Positions 1 through 5,549 are shown, counted from the stretch's first letter. The stretch is DNA of 5,549 bases from Spirochaetaceae bacterium (GCA_031267955.1 JAIRYB010000042.1:1-5549), one strand, 5' to 3'. The notes: generated by a model from the sequence alone, not told the origin. Numbers and translations: made by a program.

Positions 1-693
1 GACGGCCCCACCACGATTTACATTGCCGCGAAACTCGCCCCCCACCTCCTGGCGACCGTGGCGGTGGCGGCCTATTCCTACATGGCCCTGGTACCCCTTA
101 TCCAGCCGCCCATTATGAAGCTCCTGACCACGAGAAAAGAGCGGCTCATCAGGATGCGGCAGCTCCGGCCGGTTTCCAAAACCGAAAAAATCGTCTTTCC
201 CATGGTGGTGTTCACCCTGAGCCTCATCCTTATCCCGCCGGCGGCGCCCCTTATCGGCTGCCTCATGTTCGGCAATTTTATCAGGGAAATCGGCGTGGTA
301 GACCGGCTTTCCAATACGGCCCAGAACGAGTTGATAAACATCGTGTCCCTGTTCCTCTCCCTGGGGGTGGGCAGCCAGATGACCCCGGAAAAGTTCCTGA
401 ACCCTTCGTCCCTGATCATCGTGGTCATGGGCCTGGTAGCCTTCGCCATCGCCACCGCCACGGGGGTACTGGTGGCCAAGTTTATGAATCTCTTCCTGAA
501 AGAGAAGATCAATCCCCTCATCGGTTCCGCCGGCGTTTCCGCGGTGCCCATGGCCGCCCGGGTTTCCAACAAGGTCGGCCTGGAGGAAGACCCCGGCAAC
601 TTCGTCCTGATGCACGCCATGGGCCCCAATGTGGCCGGAGTCATCGGAACCGCGATAGCCGCAGGGGTAATGATAGCGGTTTACGGCGGGTAA
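1..693 (+). CDS. oadB: Na+-translocating carboxylic acid decarboxylase, beta subunit (OadB/GcdB/MmdB family), 5' partial
   Basis: This is the integral inner-membrane subunit that decarboxylates carboxybiotin and couples the reaction to Na+ export. Family partners are a carboxyltransferase alpha subunit, a biotin carrier and a small gamma/delta subunit. The frame is open from base 1, so the first 230 visible residues are a C-terminal part of a protein of usually about 375-435 aa. The GTG at 58 is internal, not a start. The opening DGPT motif, Tyr27, and the segment N171-P-L-I-G175 through S180 to R187 align without gaps, by spacing, with Klebsiella OadB Asp203, Tyr229, Asn373, Gly377, Ser382 and Arg389. 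These are the residues tied to Na+ and proton movement. The carboxyl end also shows LMHAMGPNVAGVIG. The gene uses mostly C- or G-ending codons, as highly expressed genes often do. The partner subunits must lie upstream or elsewhere. The oxaloacetate, methylmalonyl-CoA and glutaconyl-CoA enzymes share this subunit, so the substrate cannot be told from it. Confidence 0.93.
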   Translation, partial: DGPTTIYIAAKLAPHLLATVAVAAYSYMALVPLIQPPIMKLLTTRKERLIRMRQLRPVSKTEKIVFPMVVFTLSLILIPPAAPLIGCLMFGNFIREIGVVDRLSNTAQNELINIVSLFLSLGVGSQMTPEKFLNPSSLIIVVMGLVAFAIATATGVLVAKFMNLFLKEKINPLIGSAGVSAVPMAARVSNKVGLEEDPGNFVLMHAMGPNVAGVIGTAIAAGVMIAVYGG

Positions 694-758
694 GGGTAAC
701 GGCGTTTCGTGGCGGTTATGCAACGGTCCGGATTGTTTAACCGTCCGGCCCCATATCG

Positions 759-792
759 GCGGCGGCATCAAACGGATGCCGCTGTGCATTTT
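759..792 (+). terminator. Terminator-like hairpin after oadB
   Basis: A perfect 8-bp stem pairs 762-769 (GCGGCATC) with 775-782 (GATGCCGC) across a 5-base loop. It extends by G-T, C-G and G-T pairs out to about 759/785. A short TTTT run (789-792) follows seven bases after the extended stem. The site lies between convergent genes and fits an intrinsic terminator for the decarboxylase operon. The T-tract is short and offset, so it may be a weak or Rho-assisted terminator. On the minus strand no T-run follows the stem, so it does not obviously end thpR transcription. Confidence 0.5.
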
Positions 793-795
793 GCG

Positions 796-1368
796 CTATA
801 GATTCCGCCCGAAGAGTTCCGTATAGACAAGCCGCCCGTCCCGGTGTTCGCTTTGCATAAGGCTTACGCGGCGTACGGGTGATTCAAGCTGTACCGGAAA
901 GGGCGCAAGTTCCGCTTTTAGCCGCAGTTCCCGGCCCAGGGTGATGTGGGCGTTGAAAGGCCGCCTGTCAAAGGAAAGGGCCTCCCCGTTTGCCGGAAAA
1001 CGCGGAGGCGCGGGCGCCGCGACCGCCTCAATGCGTTTTACCAGCCCTGCCCGCAGTTCCAAAAGTTTTTCCAGACCCGGGCTGCCGGGAACGGCGCTTA
1101 TGTACCAGAGTTCTTTCCCGCTGCGGCGGAAACAGCCGGCCCGGTCGAAAATTACCGAAAAGGGGCCTGGGGAAGGGAAGGCGGCGATCGCGTCCCGTAT
1201 GGCCGGAACAAAGCCCGCGTTGGTTTCGCCCAAAAAGACAAGGGTAAGGTGGAGGTTGCCGCGGCGTGAAAAATTCCCCTTGGCCGCCAGGGCGCGCAGC
1301 CTTTCCTGTATTTCAAGGATGCGCCCGGTAAATTCCTCGTCAAAATTAACGGCAATAAAGAGTCTCAT
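796..1368 (-). CDS. thpR: RNA 2',3'-cyclic phosphodiesterase (ThpR/LigT, 2H superfamily)
   Basis: The cytoplasmic enzyme opens 2',3'-cyclic phosphate RNA ends to 2'-phosphomonoesters. The family was first known as a 2'-5' RNA ligase. Counting from the start chosen here, the 190-aa protein has the usual N-terminal strand MRLFIAVNF. It has two catalytic HxTx motifs, H40-L-T-L in NLHLTLVFLG and H141-I-T-L in FNAHITLGR, that define the 2H fold. The length is normal for the family. The ATG at 1366-1368 is preferred because homologues begin with this M-R-x-F-I-A segment. An in-frame ATG at 1396-1398 and a TTG at 1423-1425 would add 10 or 19 residues with no family resemblance. No Shine-Dalgarno precedes the chosen ATG. 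A TATAAT ends six bases before it, which suggests a leaderless message. The gene is convergent with oadB and divergent from the ABC operon, so it is probably transcribed alone. Its physiological substrate in bacteria is poorly known. Confidence 0.92.
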   Translation of the reverse strand: MRLFIAVNFDEEFTGRILEIQERLRALAAKGNFSRRGNLHLTLVFLGETNAGFVPAIRDAIAAFPSPGPFSVIFDRAGCFRRSGKELWYISAVPGSPGLEKLLELRAGLVKRIEAVAAPAPPRFPANGEALSFDRRPFNAHITLGRELRLKAELAPFPVQLESPVRRVSLMQSEHRDGRLVYTELFGRNL

Positions 1369-1374
1369 ATCGCT

Positions 1375-1403
1375 ATTATAACGGGTTTGGGCTGGCATAA
1401 AAA
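1375..1403 (-). promoter_or_regulatory. Putative sigma-70 promoter of thpR, implying a leaderless mRNA
   Basis: On the minus strand a perfect TATAAT (1380 down to 1375) is followed by six bases and then the thpR ATG. The predicted +1 therefore falls on, or within a base or two of, the A of the start codon. At 17-bp spacing the -35 position reads TTTTTA (1403 to 1398), a poor match to TTGACA. The perfect -10 box and the lack of a Shine-Dalgarno support each other, but a 5' end has not been observed. Confidence 0.5.
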
Positions 1404-1407
1404 CCCG
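1382..1407. repeat. Inverted repeat between divergent -10 boxes (possible operator)
   Basis: CGGGTTT (1382-1388) and AAACCCG (1401-1407) are perfect 7-bp inverted arms separated by 12 bases. The dyad lies in the -10/-35 spacer and -35 region of the proposed thpR promoter. TATAAC (1377-1382) and GTTATA (1412-1417) form a second inverted pair with a slightly shifted centre. A dimeric regulator site is possible. Chance or a cruciform/RNA stem is also possible, and no regulator gene is present in the window. Confidence 0.35.
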
Positions 1408-1410
1408 CCG

Positions 1411-1419
1411 TGTTATATT
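1411..1419 (+). promoter_or_regulatory. Possible extended -10 promoter element
   Basis: TG-T-TATATT (1411-1419) matches the extended -10 form TGnTATAAT at all but one base. No convincing -35 hexamer lies 16-18 bp upstream (GCTGGC at 17 bp), which extended -10 promoters can tolerate. Transcription would start near 1425-1426 and run toward the ABC operon. That would add a leader of about 175 bases ahead of the binding-protein gene. The evidence is sequence match only. Confidence 0.22.
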
Positions 1420-1459
1420 GAGCAATGGCGGCGTCCTATGGTCTTTTCCTTGAGGGCAT

Positions 1460-1481
1460 AGGCCGAAGGGAGGCCGAAGGG
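1460..1481 (+). repeat. Perfect 11-base tandem duplication
   Basis: AGGCCGAAGGG occurs twice head to tail (1460-1470 and 1471-1481) in the divergent intergenic region. Two copies are enough to be noticed but not to define a repeat family. It could be a replication-slippage duplication or paired binding sites. Confidence 0.6.
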
Positions 1482-1490
1482 GCTGGTGTA

Positions 1491-1502
1491 CCGGAATTCC
1501 GG
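1491..1502. repeat. 12-base perfect palindrome
   Basis: CCGGAATTCCGG is fully self-complementary and lies nine bases after the tandem duplication, 39 bases before the proposed -35 box of the ABC operon. It has the size of a compact dimeric-repressor site, but no known consensus was recognised. Confidence 0.45.
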
Positions 1503-1540
1503 ACCGAAATGCTTTTGCCCTGGCCTTTGTCCTGAAGCGA

Positions 1541-1569
1541 TTGTCCGGAAACGTCTAATTTGGTATAAT
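1541..1569 (+). promoter_or_regulatory. Putative sigma-70 promoter of the ABC importer operon
   Basis: TTGTCC (1541-1546, four of six matches to TTGACA) and a perfect TATAAT (1564-1569) are separated by exactly 17 bases. The predicted start near 1576 gives a leader of about 24 bases containing the ribosome binding site. This is the best promoter match in the window and is correctly placed for the binding-protein gene. The palindrome and tandem duplication lie upstream, where an activator or repressor could act. Confidence 0.68.
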
Positions 1570-1587
1570 GGGCGCAATCCATAAGCG

Positions 1588-1594
1588 AAAGGAG
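1588..1594 (+). promoter_or_regulatory. Ribosome binding site of the substrate-binding protein gene
   Basis: AAAGGAG is a strong Shine-Dalgarno sequence five bases before the ATG at 1600 and fixes that start. It is clearly stronger than anything ahead of the downstream permease genes, consistent with a binding protein made in excess of the membrane components. Confidence 0.85.
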
Positions 1595-1599
1595 CGCAA

Positions 1600-3096
1600 A
1601 TGAAACCAACAGGATGGATATGCGCGTCTATAATGATAATAGCGGCGGTTTCCCTTGTACCCGCCCAGCCCCGGCAAGACCGTGCCGGCAAAACCGGGGA
1701 ACTGCGCTTCGGCCTTTCCACCGAGCCGGCAACCCTCGATCCTTTAAGCCCCGCCAATACCGCGGACGGGCGGAGCGTGCTTTTCAATGTATTTGAGGGG
1801 CTTGTTAAGCCAACCCCCGACGGCAGCCTTGAACCTGCGGCGGCGGAAAAATACGCTGTGGAACAGGACGGCCTTGTGTACAATTTTACCCTGAGGGAAG
1901 GGCTTCTCTTTCACGATGGGTCGCCGGTAGCGGCGGAAGACGTGGTTTTTACTTTGGAAACCGCCAAGGCCAATCAATTTGAAGGCTTTACCAATATTTC
2001 CGCCGTAGAAGCTCAGGGCAGGAGGGATATACGGATCACGCTGAAAGAAAAAGACCCTGAATTTCTTACTAACCTGACGGTCGGGATTGTGCCGAGAAAC
2101 AACAGCGACCGTGAAAAGAAGGCTATCGGGACCGGGCCTTTTATCATTGATTCCTATACGACGCAGCAGTCCCTGGTGCTGGTAAAAAACCCCAATTACC
2201 GCAGGCCCGGTTATCCAAAGCTCGACAAAGTGACGATAGTGTTTGTGGCGGATTCCGACGGCCTGCTCACCGCGCTCCGGGGGGGCAACATTGACGGGGC
2301 GGCTATAACAGGCGCCCTGCTCCAGCAGCTTCCCGGAAACAGTTTTGATGTTGTCCCCGGCTATTCCAACTCGGTACAGCTTCTGGCGCTCAACAACAGC
2401 GCCAAACCCCTTGACGATGTCCGGGTGCGCCGCGCCCTGAATTACGCGGTCGATGTCCAGGAGATTATCGATACCGCTTTTTACGGCAGGGGGGAGCCTT
2501 CCGGCAGCCCCCTTATTCCGGGCCTTGGCCGCTACTATGAAACTTCGCTTAAAAACCCTTACCCGGCCGATGCCTCCAGGGCGAAATCCCTGCTTGCCGA
2601 GGCGGGATATCCTGACGGATTCCCCCTGGAAATAACCGTGCCTTCCTCATACGTAATGCATGTAGACACCGCCCAGGTGCTGGTGAACCAGCTTGGAAAA
2701 ATAGGCGTCACTGCCAGGATTAGACAGGTCGATTGGGCGACATGGCTTTCCGAAGTTTACCAGAAACGCCGTTTCCAGGCGACGATCGTTTCCCTGGATT
2801 CCAACAGTATTTCCCCCCGGTCATTTCTCGCCCGCTACCGTTCAAACGCCGGGAGCAATTTTATCAACTTTAAAAGCGCGGATTTTGACAGCCTTTACGA
2901 CGCGAGCCTTTCGGAACCGGACGATGCCAAACGTGCGGCTATATACAGGAGCGCGCAAAAACTGATATCCGATAACGCGGCAAGCGTCTATATCCAGGAT
3001 ATCATGGGCTTTAAGGTCTTCCCCAGAGGGCGTTTCAGCGGGCTGCTCAACTATCCGCTTTACGTAACCGATTTTTCCACTATTACCGGCCAATAA
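1600..3096 (+). CDS. ABC importer substrate-binding protein, family 5 (peptide/nickel type)
   Basis: This extracytoplasmic receptor captures the ligand for the permease genes that follow. The 498-aa protein starts with Lys3, a hydrophobic segment at about 6-20 and a V-P-A/Q signal-peptidase-I site near 22/23. Cys8 has no lipobox before it (G-W-I-C), so a soluble periplasmic form is expected. The mature part is SBP_bac_5. The family signature covers residues about 80-120 (E-x-D-G-L-V-Y-N-F-T-L-R-E-G-L-L-F-H-D-G, then AAEDVVFTLE). Later hallmarks are G-T-G-P-F (177-181), the N-P-N-Y-R turn (197-201), VRRALNYAVD (276-285), AKSLLAEAGYPDGF (328-341) and VDWATWL (377-383). Length is normal for the family. 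Where dipeptide receptors have a ligand-contacting D-P motif before an aromatic residue, this protein has S405-P-R-S-F. Canonical dipeptide binding is therefore uncertain. Opp/Dpp, glutathione, nickel and sugar importers share this fold, so the substrate is unassigned. It is the first gene of the operon, 17 bases from the next. Confidence 0.93.
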   Translation: MKPTGWICASIMIIAAVSLVPAQPRQDRAGKTGELRFGLSTEPATLDPLSPANTADGRSVLFNVFEGLVKPTPDGSLEPAAAEKYAVEQDGLVYNFTLREGLLFHDGSPVAAEDVVFTLETAKANQFEGFTNISAVEAQGRRDIRITLKEKDPEFLTNLTVGIVPRNNSDREKKAIGTGPFIIDSYTTQQSLVLVKNPNYRRPGYPKLDKVTIVFVADSDGLLTALRGGNIDGAAITGALLQQLPGNSFDVVPGYSNSVQLLALNNSAKPLDDVRVRRALNYAVDVQEIIDTAFYGRGEPSGSPLIPGLGRYYETSLKNPYPADASRAKSLLAEAGYPDGFPLEITVPSSYVMHVDTAQVLVNQLGKIGVTARIRQVDWATWLSEVYQKRRFQATIVSLDSNSISPRSFLARYRSNAGSNFINFKSADFDSLYDASLSEPDDAKRAAIYRSAQKLISDNAASVYIQDIMGFKVFPRGRFSGLLNYPLYVTDFSTITGQ

Positions 3097-3113
3097 CACG
3101 GATTTTAATTAAG

Positions 3114-4061
3114 ATGGGTTTTATCGGAAAAAGGCTCGCGGTAACGCTGCTGACCCTGTTTTTAGTGTCCTTCCTCACCTTCGCGGCCTTTTCCGTTATT
3201 CCCGGCGATCCGGCGCTTCTTGCCCTGGGGATTGAAGCTTCGGACGAACAGATTGCCGCGCTCAGGGCGGAAATGGGGCTTGACCGGGGCTATTTCGAAC
3301 AGTATTTCTCCTGGCTCGGCAGATTCCTCACAGGCTCTCTGGGCAGTTCTTCCCGTTTCCGCGGGCAGTCGATTTCCGCCCTTGTCGCCGAAAGGCTGCC
3401 GGTAACTTTTTCCCTTGCCCTTATTTCGCTTATCCTGATTCTCCTCTTATCCGTGCCGCCGGCAATGCTATCCGTAAAAAAGGAAAACAGCGTTACCGAC
3501 AGGCTGCTGAATACTTTTACGGCGCTAACCATTTCCTTTCCCGGTTTTTTTCTGGGCATACTGTTTATCTGGATATTCGGCCTTGTACTTCGCCTCTTCG
3601 TCCCGGGGGCGTATGTTGATTACCGCGATAATTTTCCCTCTTTCCTCGGCTACCTTTTTTTCCCCGCCCTCGCGATCGCCATCCCCAACGCGGCAGTGCT
3701 TGTCAAATTTCTGCGGGGGGCTATATTCAGGCAGCTTAAAAGCGATTATGTGCGTACCGCACTGAGCAAGGGCAGTACCCGGCGCAGGGTTCTCCGGGAG
3801 CATGTGCTTAAAAACGCGGCCATCCCCGCGATAACTACGCTGGGCATGATTGTCGCGGAAATTTTTTCCGGGAGCATTGTCATTGAACAGGTGTTCGGCA
3901 TTCCCGGAATAGGGCGGCTCCTCATAGCCTCGATCGGCTCCCGCGATTTTGCCATGGTACAAACGCTGGCGGTTTATATCGCCTTTGTGGTGGTGCTTGC
4001 CAATACCGTCGCGGATATTGCCATCAGGATCGTCGATCCCCGGATCCGTTTCCGCGCCTGA
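3114..4061 (+). CDS. ABC importer permease, DppB/OppB family
   Basis: This inner-membrane subunit forms half of the translocation channel with the DppC-type partner downstream. The 315-aa protein has the normal length. It has a first membrane segment at about 9-29 and then the periplasmic family signature VIPGDPA (28-34), MGLD near 54-57 and Q-Y-x-x-W-L-G-R-F-L-x-G-S-L-G-S. Further hydrophobic segments lie at about 97-118, 136-160, 178-200, 238-258 and 283-303. The cytoplasmic EAA loop, which docks on the ATPase, is at about 211-234 (DYVRTALSKGS through EHVLKNA) with the conserved Gly220. VFGIPGIGRLL (260-270) is also typical. The ATG at 3114 is the only sensible start for this N-terminus. 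Only a weak GGA eleven bases upstream could act as a ribosome site, so translation may depend on the preceding gene. A 7-bp stem with a 13-base loop (4040-4066) spans the stop codon, of unclear meaning. Confidence 0.95.
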   Translation: MGFIGKRLAVTLLTLFLVSFLTFAAFSVIPGDPALLALGIEASDEQIAALRAEMGLDRGYFEQYFSWLGRFLTGSLGSSSRFRGQSISALVAERLPVTFSLALISLILILLLSVPPAMLSVKKENSVTDRLLNTFTALTISFPGFFLGILFIWIFGLVLRLFVPGAYVDYRDNFPSFLGYLFFPALAIAIPNAAVLVKFLRGAIFRQLKSDYVRTALSKGSTRRRVLREHVLKNAAIPAITTLGMIVAEIFSGSIVIEQVFGIPGIGRLLIASIGSRDFAMVQTLAVYIAFVVVLANTVADIAIRIVDPRIRFRA

Positions 4062-4085
4062 TCCGGAGCCTGTCGGAGTTCGCCA

Positions 4086-4898
4086 ATGAAAGAAAAAGCG
4101 GAAACAGATTTTATAATAGGCGTGTTTCTTTCGGCGCTGGTACTTGTTATGGCCCTGATCAGTTTTTTCTACACCCCCTACGGCTACAACGACATGGACA
4201 GCTCTGTACGTTTCAGCCCTCCCGGGGGCGGGCACCTTTTCGGTACCGATAATTTCGGGCGCGACGTTTTTTCCAGAATCATGGAAGGCGGCAAATACAC
4301 CCTGTTTGTGGCCCTGCTTACCGTGGCGGGAAGCGCCCTTGCCGGTTCCTCGATCGGCCTCCTCTCGGGCTATGCGGGCGGCGCGGCTGACGAAATTATC
4401 ATGCGCTTAATGGACGCGCTGAGTTCGTTCCCCGGAATACTCCTGGCCCTCGTAATGGTATCCCTTTTAGGCAGCGGGGAAGGCCCGCTTGTCGCCGCGC
4501 TGCTCGTCCTGTTCATCCCAAGTTTTGTGCGTATTGTGAGGAGCGGCGTACTCCAGTACAAGGGGCGCGATTTTGTAAAAACAGCGGAACTCTGGGGCTG
4601 CCCGCCGGCGCGCCTTCTGTTTGCGCATATTCTGCCCAATCTGCTTTCCTCCCTGCTTTCGGCGGTGGTCCTGGGGCTGGGCAACGCCATACTCGCCGAA
4701 GCCACGATGAGCTACCTCGGCCTCGGCATACAGCCTCCCCTGCCCTCCTGGGGGCGCATGCTCGCCGAATACCAGGCTTTCCTTTTCAACGCCCCCTGGT
4801 GCGCCCTGGCCCCGGGAATTATGATAATGCTGACGGTACTGGCGTTCCACTATCTGGGCGAGGGGATCCGCCGCCGATATGTACGGGGCCAGATATGA
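4086..4898 (+). CDS. ABC importer permease, DppC/OppC family
   Basis: This is the second channel-forming inner-membrane subunit. The 270-aa protein has an N-terminal membrane segment at about 9-28. The hallmark H50-L-F-G-T-D-N-F-G-R-D60-V-F-S-R motif of DppC-type permeases follows. Hydrophobic segments lie near 73-97, 116-148, 186-206 and 243-258. The EAA loop at about 161-184 (DFVKTAELWG to HILPNLL) contacts the ATPase. The conserved YLGLGIQPPLPSWGRML block lies at 210-226. The protein lies at the short end of the family range, with little sequence before the first membrane helix. GGAG at 4075-4078, seven bases from the ATG, supports the start. It begins 24 bases after the DppB-type gene and its stop overlaps the ATPase start as ATGA, showing a tightly coupled operon. 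Confidence 0.95.
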   Translation: MKEKAETDFIIGVFLSALVLVMALISFFYTPYGYNDMDSSVRFSPPGGGHLFGTDNFGRDVFSRIMEGGKYTLFVALLTVAGSALAGSSIGLLSGYAGGAADEIIMRLMDALSSFPGILLALVMVSLLGSGEGPLVAALLVLFIPSFVRIVRSGVLQYKGRDFVKTAELWGCPPARLLFAHILPNLLSSLLSAVVLGLGNAILAEATMSYLGLGIQPPLPSWGRMLAEYQAFLFNAPWCALAPGIMIMLTVLAFHYLGEGIRRRYVRGQI

Positions 4899-5549
4899 CG
4901 CCGCTTCTCCGCGTAAAGGAACTGGCCATAGATATTGTACACGGCAAAGATACTTTTCCCGCGGTTAAAAGCATAAGTTTTGAAATTGGGGAAGGGGAAA
5001 TTCTCGGTATTGTAGGAGAGTCCGGCTGCGGGAAAAGCCTTACCGCCCTTTCCATTCCGGGCCTGCTGCCCCGGGCCGCCCAGGCAAGTTCCGGTTCGAT
5101 TTTTTTTGAAGGGCGGGATCTGCTCACGCTTCCCGAACAGGATCTCTGCCGCATCCGGGGAAAAGAGATTTCGATGGTCTTCCAGGAACCCCTCCTGTCC
5201 CTCAACCCCCTTCTGCGCGTCGGACGGCAGATAGAAGAATCGCTTTTATTGCACGGGAAAAAGGACAGGAAGGGCAACCGGGAACAGGTTCTGGATATTA
5301 TGGCGAGGCTGGGGCTGCCCGATCCGCCCAGCCTAATCCGCGCCTACCCCCACCAGCTTTCAGGCGGCATGTGCCAGCGGGTAATGATTGCCCTGGCCAT
5401 GATATGCGGGCCCAGGCTGCTCATCACGGACGAGCCGACTACGGCGCTTGACGCAACAATCCAGACGCAGATTCTTGGGCTTATCAAAAAAATCAATAAG
5501 GAGCGCGGAACGGCGATTCTTTTTATATCGCACGATCTCGGCATTATCA
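4895..5549 (+). CDS. ABC importer ATP-binding protein, DppD/OppD family, 3' partial
   Basis: This cytoplasmic ATPase drives the importer. Its ATG (4895-4897) overlaps the TGA of the upstream permease by four bases, and the frame stays open to the window edge, giving 218 codons of about 320-330 expected. A complete set of nucleotide-binding motifs is visible. These are Walker A G41-E-S-G-C-G-K47-S, Q-loop Gln97 in MVFQEPLLSLNP, signature L155-S-G-G-M-C-Q-R162, Walker B LLITDE with Glu180, D-loop A184-L-D186, and switch His213 in FISHDLGII. The Q-loop sequence EPLLSLNP and the block QRVMIALAM are typical of the peptide/nickel group. The signature has Cys160 where Arg or Gln is common, a tolerated variant in this group. 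The missing C-terminus would carry the family's oligopeptide-transporter C-terminal domain. GGGG at 4885-4888 is a modest ribosome site, and translational coupling is likely. A paired DppF-type ATPase is expected downstream but is not in the window. Confidence 0.94.
   Translation, partial: MTPLLRVKELAIDIVHGKDTFPAVKSISFEIGEGEILGIVGESGCGKSLTALSIPGLLPRAAQASSGSIFFEGRDLLTLPEQDLCRIRGKEISMVFQEPLLSLNPLLRVGRQIEESLLLHGKKDRKGNREQVLDIMARLGLPDPPSLIRAYPHQLSGGMCQRVMIALAMICGPRLLITDEPTTALDATIQTQILGLIKKINKERGTAILFISHDLGII

Noticed and set aside
78..644. Minus-strand open frame of 188 codons inside oadB
   Set aside because: It is antisense to a conserved family member, with no recognisable motif.
58..693. GTG at 58 as the start of a short OadB
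   Set aside because: The frame is open to base 1, and the residues before it (DGPT to LLAT) match conserved family sequence, including the catalytic Asp. The gene is cut by the window edge.
941..1381. Plus-strand open frames inside thpR (up to 146 codons)
   Set aside because: They are shadows of thpR, whose HxT motifs and normal length make the minus-strand reading secure.
1425..1535. 36-codon ORF in the intergenic region, starting at the ATG at 1425
   Set aside because: It has no Shine-Dalgarno and no hydrophobic or recognisable pattern. The tandem duplication accounts for part of its sequence. A leaderless small protein from the extended -10 box is possible but unsupported.
1576..1599. 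Riboswitch or attenuator ahead of the importer operon
   Set aside because: The leader from the best promoter is only about 24 bases and holds just the ribosome site. A longer leader would need the weak upstream promoter, and no known riboswitch motif was recognised in it.
1413..1883. Minus-strand open frame of 156 codons spanning the ABC promoter and the start of the binding protein
   Set aside because: It covers the promoter, the ribosome site and a well-supported signal peptide on the other strand. The product shows no domain.
4040..4066. CCGGATC/GATCCGG stem over the stop codon of the DppB-type gene as a terminator
   Set aside because: It has a 13-base loop, no T-tract and a tight operon downstream. 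An internal CGGATCCG palindrome competes for pairing.
3525..4235. Long open frame of 236 codons on the minus strand across the two permease genes
   Set aside because: It lies antisense to two strongly recognised membrane proteins. Its translation is rich in charged and low-complexity residues with no recognisable domain. GC-rich codon structure explains it.

Overview
The window holds ordinary bacterial metabolism and transport genes. I found no phage, transposon, CRISPR, tRNA or rRNA. It reads as a GC-rich (above half by eye), probably anaerobic, two-membrane bacterium. The reasons are the biotin-dependent Na+-translocating decarboxylase subunit and a substrate-binding protein with a signal-peptidase-I type leader and no lipobox. 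A spirochaete such as a Treponema relative is my guess, at low confidence. Nothing in the window fixes the taxon.

Layout. Positions 1-693 (+) are the C-terminal half of the beta subunit of a Na+-pumping decarboxylase (OadB/GcdB/MmdB family), with its membrane-embedded catalytic residues intact. A strong hairpin follows in a 102-base intergenic gap. A convergent gene, thpR (796-1368, -), encodes an RNA 2',3'-cyclic phosphodiesterase with two HxT motifs. Its TATAAT box is so close to the start codon that the mRNA would be leaderless. The divergent intergenic region 1369-1599 carries promoter-like elements on both strands, an inverted repeat between two outward-facing -10 boxes, an 11-base perfect tandem duplication, a 12-base palindrome, and the promoter and ribosome binding site of the next gene.

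From 1600 to the window end is one + strand operon for a peptide/nickel-family ABC importer. The order is family 5 substrate-binding protein, DppB-type permease, DppC-type permease and DppD-type ATPase. The ATPase (4895 to end) overlaps the upstream stop codon by four bases and is cut by the window edge. The binding protein delivers the ligand in the periplasm, the two permeases form the channel, and the ATPase powers it. A second ATPase (DppF type) would be expected just outside the window.

I see no clearly new biological system here. The observations most worth checking are the apparently leaderless thpR promoter with the adjacent dyad, the repeats in the divergent intergenic region, and a non-canonical residue in the ligand pocket region of the binding protein.
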